Below are positions 51,407 to 63,202 of a stretch of 64,000 nucleotides of DNA, piece by piece. This stretch comes from Ascaris suum (taxonomy: Eukaryota; Nematoda; Chromadorea; Rhabditida; Ascarididae). Each line of letters begins with the position of its first letter. The first letter of the stretch is position 1. The stretch is from contig JACCHR010000032.1 in NCBI GenBank assembly GCA_013433145.1, forward strand, positions 121,383 through 185,382, given 5' to 3'. The translations under genes and the position numbers were made by a program. Below the pieces are notes generated by a model. It ran no database searches. It was not told the origin of the DNA and saw only the letters and a list, made by a program, of their open reading frames with translations.

Positions 51407-53370
51407 TTGTAACCGCACCATCTTCGTCCTATTCACCTTAATAGACCAAAACAATTTTTTCCCCATTATTGGTAGCAGGGAGATGACGAGGAGAGGAGGG
51501 TAGGGAGCTGATGGGAACGTGGACTCAAATTCTTGTTTACTTTCAGGTGGAATTCACCCTTTCGTTGTTGTGCAGCTCTCTGTTCATTTCATCATCCTCA
51601 ATATTGCAACTTTACAGTTCCACCAAATCTGGACGAACCTTCCCATAAATTGAAGCTGTCGGACGTTGCAACAGATATCTCATGGTCGGCCAACGGACAA
51701 TTGCTAGAAGAGGGTCGCGCAAAACGCGGTATTATTCTGGCACCTGGTGGCAAATCGGTGAGTATGCAAACATCTCTTTGATTCATCCAGTACAAATGTT
51801 TTTGTAGCCACATCATTAAGAATATCGATTCACCCGATTTGTTTATCGCTCTATGTTCAAAGCGATATCGCTCAAGAATATCGATTCACTCTATGAAACA
51901 GGAAGTTAAATGTTCAAAGCGATGGGCACATTATGTTTTTCTCCAGTAAAAATAAAATGTTGCATATTTTCCTGCCAGGTGATTCCTTATTGTTTCTCAA
52001 GTTTAATAGATAAGTGTTTGAAAGGGTGAGTGAAGTTTGAGTTGCAACAACAAGAACGCCATATATCGTCGATTAACATTTACATCAGCTTTGGTCTTCG
52101 ATATGCGGGAATTCAGTTTCACGAAGTTCAAACTGTTGATGCTTTTAGCGCCACCATACATGCCCGATCAGCATACAATCGTCACGGAAACGGTTATCGC
52201 AGGGCAACCGTTCAGCGTTTATGATCCAGTATTTTCAGCTCCGCTGCCACAGGTAATGCTCATGTTGAATTACTTTCTTTGATGTTTATTGTAGCTGATA
52301 TATTTGTTCTTTTTAAATCACTTGAACTTCAGCAAGTCCTTCTAAAGCAGCTGTATGAAAAGAAGAGAATTGCAAGATGACGTTTCCGGCAGTTATTGAC
52401 AGCCGCAATAATGCTCGCCGCAGTCTTTATATTTATCTTCTGATTAGAAAAACTTGTTTAATGATTTTTAGTGTGTGCACTTAATGTTTCAGCCTTTCGA
52501 AACCGATTTTCAATCTCTGCAAAAGCAACCGATTTTCACTCTCTCTTTGTTCATAACCTCCACTAGGCTCTCATACGTTGAAATAATTGACAGTCTCAGA
52601 TATTATTCTGCTGTAACCGGAAAGCATCTACCTTAATAGAAGCGGCTATAGAGCAATCGTTGAAACTTATGAAATTTTCACCTAATCACATTTTAGAAAT
52701 AATCCACAGCTGTTATTTCTTTTTCACATGCTTCCTCAAAAATTTGTTATTAAATTATTTGATACATGAGATAGATTTAGAAGGCTGCCAATTGTTCATT
52801 TACTGATGTTGAAGGAGTGAATGCGTTAGTGAAAGAATGAGAGCTGGACAGATTGATATTCTCTTATTTCATTTGAGATAACACGGCATTTGAACGGTCG
52901 TCCGAATCGCTGACGGTGGTCCCAATATTCACCTATCCGACGATGAAAACGTCGTTTGCTTATTCTGCAGTCGCGAACAACGGATGCAGGCGGTAATAAA
53001 TGCGTCGCGGGGAACCAGCTGGAGAATCGTCAAAAACTTCCAAGTGTAATTGCTAGGTATGTTAGTTTTGAAAACAATGCACTGAAATAAAACTGCGTTG
53101 GAAATTCGTGGTTTTTCCGGGAATAAATTGACATAGATGAATCTTTTAAATCATGAAATCTACTCCAGTTGATGTCTGTTTAGTTGACATAAAACCCATG
53201 GATATTTTCGATCGAACCTAATGAAAAACTCGGCTCTAGCTGTTTTTATTGACTCTTTCTGCTTGCACACACCAAACTGTGCATATGTTTCAAACATGCT
53301 TTCTTTGTTGTGTGCCATTCGCACCGCACAACGCTTTCATTACTTCCTAATTTTGTTAAAATGCGCAACC
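51407..53370 (+). repeat. Unit 27 (1,964 bp)
   Basis: Lacks the taac duplication although units 23-26 and 28 have it, and has attcacccgattt. catatgttt with gtgtgccattcg at the end, as unit 23. Exon blocks: A 51547-51757, B 52036-52252, C 52878-53056. Confidence 0.95.
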
Positions 53371-55344
53371 TTGTAACTAACCGCACCATCTTCGTCCTAT
53401 TCACCTTAATAGACCAAAACAATTTTTTTCCCCATTATTGGTAGCAGGGAGATGACGAGGAGAGGAGGGTAGGGAGCTGATGGGAACGTGGACTCAAATT
53501 CTTGTTTACTTTCAGGTGGAATTCACCCTTTCGTTGTTGTGCAGCTCTCTGTTCATTTCATCATCCTCAATATTGCAACTTTACAGTTCCACCAAATCTG
53601 GACGAACCTTCCCATAAATTGAAGCTGTCGGACGTTGCAACAGATATCTCATGGTCGGCCAACGGACAATTGCTAGAAGAGGGTCGCGCAAAACGCGGTA
53701 TTATTCTGGCACCTGGTGGCAAATCGGTGAGTATGCAAACATCTCTTTGATTCATCCAGTACAAATGTTTTTGTAGCCACATCATTAAGAATATCGATTC
53801 ATCCGATTTGTTTATCGCTCTATGTTCAAAGCGATATCGCTCAAGAATATCGATTCACTCTATGAAACAGGAAGTTAAATGTTCAAAGCGATGGGCACAT
53901 TATGTTTTTCTCCAGTAAAAATAAAATGTTGCATATTTTCCTGCCAGGTGATTCCTTATTGTTTCTCAAGTTTAATAGATAAGTGTTTGAAAGGGTGAGT
54001 GAAGTTTGAGTTGCAACAACAAGAACGCCATATATCGTCGATTAACATTTACATTAGCTTTGGTCTTCGATATGTGGGAATTCAGTTTCACGAAGTTCAA
54101 ACTGTTGATGCTTTTAGCGCCACCATACATGCCCGATCAGCATACAATCGTCACGGAAACGGTTATCGCAGGGCAACCGTTCAGCGTTTATGATCCAGTA
54201 TTTTCAGCTCCGCTGCCACAGGTAATGCTCATGTTGAATTACTTTCTTTGATGTTTATTGTAGCTGATATATTTGTTCTTTTTAAATCACTTGAACTTCA
54301 GCAAGTCCTTCTAAAGCAGCTGTATGAAAAGAAGAGAATTGCAAGATGACGTTTCCGGCAGTTATTGACAGCCGCAATAATGCTCGCCGCAGTCTTTATA
54401 TTTATCTTCTGATTAGAAAAACTTGTTTAATGATTTTTAGTGTGTGCACTTAATGTTTCAGCCTTTCGAAACCGATTTTCAATCTCTGCAAAAGCAACCG
54501 ATTTTCACTCTCTCTTTGTTCATAACCTCCACTAGGCTCTCATACGTTGAAATAATTGACAGTCTCAGATATTATTCTGCTGTAACCGGAAAGCATCTAC
54601 CTTAATAGAAGCGGCTATAGAGCAATCGTTGAAACTTATGAAATTTTCACCTAATCACATTTTAGAAATAATCCACAGCTGTTATTTCTTTTTCACATGC
54701 TTCCTCAAAAATTTGTTTATTAAATTAATTGATATACATGAGATAGATTTAGAAGGCTGCCAATTGTTCATTTACTGATGTTGAAGGAGTGAATGCGTTA
54801 GTGAAAGAATGAGAGCTGGACAGATTGATATTCTCTTATTTCATTTGAGATAACACGGCATTTGAACGGTCGTCCGAATCGCTGACGGTGGTCCCAATAT
54901 TCACCTATCCGACGATGAAAACGTCGTTTGCTTATTCTGCAGTCGCGAACAACGGATGCAGGCGGTAATAAATGCGTCGCGGGGAACCAGCTGGAGAATC
55001 GTCAAAAACTTCCAAGTGTAATTGCTAGGTATGTTAGTTTTGAAAACAATGCACTGAAATAAAACTGCGTTGGAAATTCGTGGTTTTTTCCGGGAATAAA
55101 TTGACATAGATGAATCTTTTAAATCATGAAATCTACTCCAGTTGATGTCTGTTTAGTTGACATAAAACCCATGGATATTTTCGATCGAACCTAATGAAAA
55201 ACTCGGCTCTAGCTGTTTTTATTGACTCTTTCTGCTTGCACACACCAAACTGTGCATATGTTTTCAAACATGCTTTCTTTGTTGTGTGCGATTCGCACCG
55301 CACAACGCTTTCATTACTTCCTAATTTTGTTAAAATGCGCAACC
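53371..55344 (+). repeat. Unit 28 (1,974 bp)
   Basis: Has the taac duplication and an extra T in the T/C tract. Block B combines acattagc and gatatgtggg, as in unit 24 four copies back. Single-base extensions appear in ttttttccggg and catatgttttcaaac. Exon blocks: A 53516-53726, B 54005-54221, C 54850-55028. Confidence 0.95.
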
Positions 55345-57306
55345 TTGTAACTAACGCACCATCTTCGTCCTATTCACCTTAATAGACCAAAACAATTTTT
55401 TCCCCATTATTGGTAGCAGGAGATGACGAGGAGAGGAGGGTAGGGAGCTGATGGGAACGTGGACTCAAATTCTTGTTTACTTTCAGGTGGAATTCACCCT
55501 TTCGTTGTTGTGCAGCTCTCTGTTCATTTCATCATCCTCAATATTGCAACTTTACAGTTCCACCAAATCTGGACGAACCTTCCCATAAATTGAAGCTGTC
55601 GGACGTTGCACCAGATATCTCATGGTCGGCCAACGGACAATTGCTAGAAGAGGGTCGCGCAAAACGCGGTATTATTCTGGCACCTGGTGGCAAATCGGTG
55701 AGTATGCAAACATCTCTTTGATTCATCCAGTACAAATGTTTTTGTAGCCACATCATTAAGAATATCGATTCATCCGATTTGTTTATCGCTCTATGTTCAA
55801 AGCGATATCGCTCAAGAATATCGATTCACTCTATGAAACAGGAAGTTAAATGTTCAAAGCGATGGGCACATTATGTTTTTCTCCAGTAAAAATAAAATGT
55901 TGCATATTTTCCTGCCAGGTGATTCCTTATTGTTTCTCAAGTTTAATAGATAAGTGTTTGAAAGGGTGAGTGAAGTTTGAGTTGCAACAACAAGAACGCC
56001 ATATATCGTCGATTAACATTTACATCAGCTTTGGTCTTCGATATGCGGGAATTCAGTTTCACGAAGTTCAAACTGTTGATGCTTTTAGCGCCACCATACA
56101 TGCCCGATCAGCATACAATCGTCACGGAAACGGTTATCGCAGGGCAACCGTTCAGCGTTTATAATCCAGTATTTTCAGCTCCGCTGCCACAGGTAATGCT
56201 CATGTTGAATTACTTTCTTTGATGTTTATTGTAGCTGATATATTTGTTCTTTTTAAATCACTTGAACTTCAGCAAGTCCTTCTAAAGCAGCTGTATGAAA
56301 AGAAGAGAATTGCAAGATGACGTTTCCGGCAGTTATTGACAGCCGCAATAATGCTCGCCGCAGTCTTTATATTTATCTTCTGATTAGAAAAACTTGTTTA
56401 ATGATTTTTAGTGTGTGCACTTAATGTTTCAGCCTTTCGAAACCGATTTTTCAATCTCTGCAAAAGCAACCGATTTTCACTCTCTCTTTGTTCATAACCT
56501 CCACTAGGCTCTCATACGTTGAAATAATTGACAGTCTCAGATATTATTCTGCTGTAACCGGAAAGCATCTACCTTAATAGAAGCGGCTATAGAGCAATCG
56601 TTGAAACTTATGAAATTTTCACCTAATCACATTTTAGAAATAATCCACAGCTGTTATTTCTTTTTCACATGCTTCCTCAAAAATTTGTTTACGTTAAATT
56701 TTATTTGATACATGAGATAGATTTAGAAGGCTGCCAATTGTTCATTTACTGATGTTGAAGGAGTGAATGCGTTAGTGAAAGAATGAGAGCTGGACAGATT
56801 GATATTCTCTTATTTCATTTGAGATAACACGGCATTTGAACGGTCGTCCGAATCGCTGACGGTGGTCCCAATATTCACCTATCCGACGATGAAAACGTCG
56901 TTTGCTTATTCTGCAGTCGCGAACAACGGATGCAGGCGGTAATAAATGCGTCGCGGGGAACCAGCTGGAGAATCGTCAAAAACTTCCAAGTGTAATTGCT
57001 AGGTATGTTAGTTTTGAAAACAATGCACTGAAATAAAACTGCGTTGGAAATTCGTGGAATAAATTGACATAGATGAATCTTTTAAATCATGAAATCTACT
57101 CCAGTTGATGTCTGTTTAGTTGACATAAAACCCATGGATATTTTCGATCGAACCTAATGAAAAACTCGGCTCTAGCTGTTTTTATTGACTCTTTCTGCTT
57201 GCACACACCAAACTGTGCATATCTTTCAAACATGCTTTCTTTGTTGTGTGCGATTCGCACCGCACAACGCTTTCATTACTTCCTAATTTTGTTAAAATGC
57301 GCAACC
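55345..57306 (+). repeat. Unit 29 (1,962 bp)
   Basis: Starts ttgtaactaacgcacc. Lacks the 10-bp insertion after block C, unlike all copies around it. Block B has tataatcc (Asp to Asn at the expected Cys position). Exon blocks: A 55487-55697, B 55976-56192, C 56824-57002. Confidence 0.95.
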
Positions 57307-59269
57307 TTGTAACTAACCGCACCATCTTCGTCCTATTCACCTTAATAGACCAAAACAATTTTTTTCCCCATTATTGGTAGCAGGGAGATGACGAGGAGAG
57401 GAGGGTAGGGAGCTGATGGGAACGTGGACTCAAATTCTTGTTTACTTTCAGGTGGAATTCACCCTTTCGTTGTTGTGCAGCTCTCTTCATTTCATCATCC
57501 TCAATATTGCAACTTTACAGTTCCACCAAATCTGGACGAACCTTCCCATAAATTGAAGCTGTCGGACGTTGCACCAGATATCTCATGGTCGGCCAACGGA
57601 CAATTGCTAGAAGAGGGTCGCGCAAAACGCGGTATTATTCTGGCACCTGGTGGCAAATCGGTGAGTATGCAAACATCTCTTTGATTCATCCAGTACAAAT
57701 GTTTTTGTAGCCACATCATTAAGAATATCGATTCATCCGATTTGTTTATCGCTCTATGTTCAAAGCGATATCGCTCAAGAATATCGATTCACTCTATGAA
57801 ACAGGAAGTTAAATGTTCAAAGCGATGGCACATTATGTTTTTCTCCAGTAAAAATAAAATGTTGCATATTTTCCTGCCAGGTGATTCCTTATTGTTTCTC
57901 AAGTTTAATAGATAAGTGTTTGAAAGGGTGAGTGAAGTTTGAGTTGCAACAACAAGAACGCCATATATCGTCGATTAACATTTACATTCTTTGGTCTTCG
58001 ATATGTGGGAATTCAGTTTCACGAAGTTCAAACTGTTGATGCTTTTAGCGCCACCATACATGCCCGATCAGCATACAATCGTCACGGAAACGGTTATCGC
58101 AGGGCAACCGTTCAGCGTTTATAATCCATTATTTTCAGCTCCGCTGCCACAGGTAATGCTCATGTTGAATTACTTTCTTTGATGTTATTGTAGCTGATAT
58201 ATTGTTCTTTTTAAATCACTTGAACTTCAGCAAGTCCTTCTAAAGCAGCTGTATGAAAAGAAGAGAATTGCAAGATGACGTTTCCGGCAGTTATTGACAG
58301 CCGCAATAATGCTCGCCGCAGTCTTTATATTTATCTTCTGATTAGAAAAACTTGTTTAATGATTTTTAGTGTGTGCACTTAATGTTTCAGCCTTTCGAAA
58401 CCGATTTTCAATCTCTGCAAAAGCAACCGATTTTCACTCTCTCTTTGTTCATAACCTCCACTAGGCTCTCATACGTTGAAATAATTGACAGTCTCAGATA
58501 TTATTCTGCTGTAACCGGAAAGCATCTACCTTAATAGAAGCGGCTATAGAGCAATCGTTGAAACTTATGAAATTTTCACCTAATCACATTTTAGAAATAA
58601 TCCACAGCTGTTATTTCTTTTTCACATGCTTCCTCAAAAATTTGTTTATTAAATTAATTGATACATGAGATAGATTTAGAAGGCTGCCAATTGTTCATTT
58701 ACTGATGTTGAAGGAGTGAATGCGTTAGTGAAAGAATGAGAGCTGGACAGATTGATATTCTCTTATTTCATTTGAGATAACACGGCATTTGAACGGTCGT
58801 CCGAATCGCTGACGGTGGTCCCAATATTCACCTATCCGACGATGAAAACGTCGTTTGCTTATTCTGCAGTCGCGAACAACGGATGCAGGCGGTAATAAAT
58901 GCGTCGCGGGGAACCAGCTGGAGAATCGTCAAAAACTTCCAAGTGTAATTGCTAGGTATGTTAGTTTTGAAAACAATGCACTGAAATAAAACTGCGTTGG
59001 AAATTCGTGGTTTTTCCGGGAATAAATTGACATAGATGAATCTTTTAAATCATGAAATCTACTCCAGTTGATGTCTGTTTAGTTGACATAAAACCCATGG
59101 ATATTTTCGATCGAACCTAATGAAAAACTCGGCTCTAGCTGTTTTTATTGACTCTTTCTGCTTGCACACACCAAACTGTGCATATGTTTCAAACATGCTT
59201 TCTTTGTTGTGTGCCATTCGCACCGCACAACGCTTTCATTACTTCCTAATTTTGTTAAAATGCGCAACC
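57307..59269 (+). repeat. Unit 30 (1,963 bp)
   Basis: Small indels increase here: 2 bp missing in block A (ctctcttcatt), 2 bp missing in block B (acattctttgg), one T missing in gatgttattg and one in atattgttc. Exon blocks: A 57452-57660, B 57938-58152, C 58777-58955. Confidence 0.95.
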
Positions 59270-61234
59270 TTGTAACTAACCGCACCATCTTCGTCCTATT
59301 CACCTTAATAGACCAAAACAATTTTTTCCCCATTATTGGTAGCAGGGAGATGACGAGGAGAGGAGGGTAGGGAGCTGATGGGAACGTGGACTCAAATTCT
59401 TGTTTACTTTCAGGTGGAATTCACCTTTCGTTGTTGTGCAGCTCTCTGTTCATTTCATCATCCTCAATATTGCAACTTTACAGTTCCACCAAATCTGGAC
59501 GAACCTTCCATAAATTGAAGCTGTCGGACGTTGCAACAGATATCTCATGGTCGGCCAACGGACAATTGCTAGAAGAGAGGGTCGCGCAAAACGCGGTATT
59601 ATTCTGGCACCTGGTGGCAAATCGGTGAGTATGCAAACATCTCTTTGATTCATCCAGTACAAATGTTTTTGTAGCCACATCATTAAGAATATCGATTCAT
59701 CCGATTTGTTTATCGCTCTATGTTCAAAGCGATATCGCTCAAGAATATCGATTCACTCTATGAAACAGGAAGTTAAATGTTCAAAGCGATGGGCACATTA
59801 TGTTTTTCTCTCCAGTAAAAATAAAATGTTGCATATTTTCCTGCCAGGTGATTCCTTATTGTTTCTCAAGTTTAATAGATAAGTGTTTGAAAGGGTGAGT
59901 GAAGTTTGAGTTGCAACAACAAGAACGCCATATATCGTCGATTAACATTTACATTAGCTTTGGTCTTCGATATGCGGGAATTCAGTTTCACGAAGTTCAA
60001 ACTGTTGATGCTTTTAGCGCCACCATACATGCCCGATCAGCATACAATCGTCACGGAAACGGTTATCGCAGGGCAACCGTTCAGCGTTTATAATCCAGTA
60101 TTTTCAGCTCCGCTGCCACAGGTAATGCTCATGTTGAATTACTTTCTTTGGTGTTTATTGTAGCTGATATATTTGTTCTTTTTAAATCACTTGAACTTCA
60201 GCAAGTCCTTCTAAAGCAGCTGTATGAAAAGAAGAGAATTGCAAGATGACGTTTCCGGCAGTTATTGACAGCCGCAATAATGCTCGCCGCAGTCTTTATA
60301 TTTATCTTCTGATTAGAAAAACTTGTTTAATGATTTTTAGTGTGTGCACTTAATGTTTCAGCCTTTCGAAACCGATTTTCAATCTCTGCAAAAGCAACCG
60401 ATTTTCACTCTCTCTTTGTTCATAACCTCCACTAGGCTCTCATACGTTGAAATAATTGACAGTCTCAGATATTATTCTGCTGTAACCGGAAAGCATCTAC
60501 CTTAATAGAAGCGGCTATAGAGCAATCGTTGAAACTTATGAAATTTTCACCTAATCACATTTTAGAAATAATCCACAGCTGTTATTTCTTTTTCACATGC
60601 TTCCTCAAAAATTTGTTATTAAATTAATTGATACATGAGATAGATTTAGAAGGCTGCCAATTGTTCATTTACTGATGTTGAAGGAGTGAATGCGTTAGTG
60701 AAAGAATGAGAGCTGGACAGATTGATATTCTCTTATTTCATTTGAGATAACACGGCATTTGAACGGTCGTCCGAATCGCTGACGGTGGTCCCAATATTCA
60801 CCTATCCGACGATGAAAACGTCGTTTGCTTATTCTGCAGTCGCGAACAACGGATGCAGGCGGTAATAAATGCGTCGCGGGGAACCAGCTGGAGAATCGTC
60901 AAAAACTTCCAAGTGTAATTGCTAGGTATGTTAGTTTTGAAAACAATGCACTGAAATAAAACTGCGTTGGAAATTCGTGGTTTTCGGGGAATAAATTGAC
61001 ATAGATGAATCTTTTAAATCATGAAATCACTCCAGTTGATGTCTGTTTAGTTGACATAAAACCCATGGATATTTTCGATCGAACCTAATGAAAAACTCGG
61101 CTCTAGCTGTTTTTATGACTCTTTCTGCTTGCACACACCAAACTGTGCATATCTTTCAAACATGCTTTCTTTGTTGTGTGCGATTCGCACCGCACAACGC
61201 TTTCATTACTTCCCTTTTGTTAAAATGCGCAACC
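59270..61234 (+). repeat. Unit 31 (1,965 bp)
   Basis: Block A is frame-disrupted by loss of a C in caccctttcg, loss of a C in ttcccataa, and gain of ag in gaagagagg. The insertion after block C reads ttttcgggg. Its end lacks several bases (cttcccttttg). Exon blocks: A 59414-59624, B 59905-60121, C 60747-60925. Confidence 0.95.
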
Positions 61235-63202
61235 TTGTAACTAACGCACCATCTTCGTCCTATTCACCTTAATAGACCAAAACAATTTTTTCCCCATTAT
61301 TGGTAGCAGGGAGATGACGAGGAGAGGAGGTAGGGAGCTGATGGGAACGTGGACTCAAATTCTTGTTTACTTTCAGGTGGAATTCACCCTTTCGTTGTTG
61401 TGGCAGCTCTCTGTTCATTTCATCATCCTCAATATTGCAACTTTACAGTTCCACCAAATCTGGACGAACCTTCCCATAAATTGAAGCTGTCGGACGTTGC
61501 ACAGATATCTCATGGTCGGCCAACGGACAAATTGCTAGAAGAGGGTCGCGCAAAACGCGGTATTATTCTGGCACCTGGTGGCAAATCGGTGAGTATGCAA
61601 ACATCTCTTTGATTCATCCAGTACAAATGTTTTTGTAGCCACATCATAAAGAATATCGATTCATCCGATTTGTTTATCGCTCTATGTTCAAAGCGATATC
61701 GCTCAAGAATATCGATTCACTCTATGAAACAGGAAGTTAAATGTTCAAAGCGATGGCACATTATGTTTTTTCTCCAGTAAAAATAAAAAGTTGCATATTT
61801 TCCTGCCAGGTGATTCCTTATTGTTTCTCAAGTTTAATAGATAAGTGTTTGAAAGGGTGAGTGAAGTTTGAGTTGCAACAACAAGAACGCCATATATCGT
61901 CGATTAACATTTACATCAGCTTTGGTCTTCGATATGTGGGAATTCAGTTTCACGAAGTTCAAACTGTTGATGCTTTTAGCGCCACCATACATGCCCGATC
62001 AGCATACAATCGTCACGGCGAAACGGTTATCGCAGGCAACCGTTCAGCGTTTATAATCCAGTATTTTCAGCTCCGCTGCCACAGGTAATGCTCATGTTGA
62101 ATTACTTTCTTTGGTGTTTATGTAGCTGATATAATTTGTTCTTTTTAAATCACTTGAACTTCAGCAAGTCCTTCTAAAGCAGCTGAAGAAAAGAAGAGAA
62201 TTGCAAGATGACGTTTCCGGCAGTTATTGACAGCCGCAATAATGCTCGCCGCAGTCTTTATATTTATCTTCTGATTAGAAAAACTTGTTTAATGATTTTT
62301 AGTGTGTGCACTTAATGTTTCAGCCTTTCGAACCGATTTTCAATCTCTGCAAAAGCAACCGATTTTCACTCTCTCTTTGTTCATAACCTCCACTAGGCTC
62401 TCATACGTTGAAATAATTGACAGTCTCAGATATTATTCTGCTGTAACCGGAAAGCATCTACCTTAATAGAAGCGGCTATAGAGCAATCGTTGAAACTTAT
62501 GAAATTTCACCTAATCACATTTTAGAAATAATCCACAGCTGTTATTTCTTTTCACATGCTTTCCTCAAAAATTTGTTATTAAATTATTTGATACATGAGA
62601 TAGATTTAGAAGGCTGCCAATTGTTCATTTACTGATGTTGAAGGAGTGAATGCGTTAGTGAAAGAATGAGAGCTGGACAGATTGATATTCTCTTATTTCA
62701 TTTGGAGATAACACGGCATTTGAACGGTCGTCGAATCGCTGACGGTGGTCCCAATATTCACCTATCCGACGATGAAAACGTCGTTTTGCTTATTCTGCAG
62801 TCGCGAACAACGGATGCAGGCGGTAATAAATGCGTCGCGGGGAACCAGCTGGAGAATCGTCAAAAACTTCCAAGTGTAATTGCTAGGTATGTTAGTTTTG
62901 AAAACAATGCACTGAAATAAAACTGCGTTGGAAATTCGTGGTTTTTTCGGGAATAAATTGACATAGATGAATCTTTATAAATCATGAAATCTACTCCAGT
63001 TGATGTCTGTTTAGTTGACATAAAACCCATGGATATTTTCGATCGAACCTAATAAAAAACTCGGCTCTAGCTGTTTTTAATTGACTCTTTCTGCTTGCAC
63101 ACACCAAACTGTGCATATGTTTCAAACATGCTTTCTTTGTTGTGTGCGATTCGCACCGCACAACGCTTTCATTACTTCCTAATTTTGTTAAAATGCGCAA
63201 CC
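61235..63202 (+). repeat. Unit 32 (1,968 bp, indel-rich)
   Basis: Carries many single-base indels spread over the whole unit, for example tgtggcagc, gcacagat and cggacaaatt in block A, and cggcgaaac and gcaggcaacc in block B. Exon blocks: A 61377-61588, B 61867-62084, C 62708-62886. Block C is special and is listed separately. Confidence 0.95.
62708..62886 (+). pseudogene. Exon block C of unit 32, open Ig reading frame throughout
   Basis: From the acceptor ttggag to the donor gtatgt this 179-bp block reads without a stop for 59 codons. Visible in order: ITRHLNGRRI (residues 1-10, strand C with Arg where Trp is expected), DGGPNIHLSDDEN (12-24), LLILQ (27-31, strand E), TDAGGNKC (35-42, strand F with the second core Cys but Asn for the usual Tyr), and AGNQLENRQKLPSVIA (44-59, strand G). 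This is the C-terminal half of an Ig I-set domain. It is open because unit 32 has one C fewer (cgtcgaatc) and one T more (cgttttgc) than all other copies. It is the best copy of the ancestral exon here, yet its neighbours in this unit are broken. Confidence 0.65.

Noticed and set aside
54901..55107. 68-codon minus-strand frame in unit 28
   Set aside because: Created by one extra T in the post-C insertion; it is absent from the other units and antisense to block C.
62666..62920. 84-codon frame beginning MRAGQ as a complete protein
   Set aside because: The first residues lie upstream of the splice acceptor in intron-like sequence. Only the part from 62708 to 62886 has Ig character, so it is annotated as an exon relic rather than a gene.
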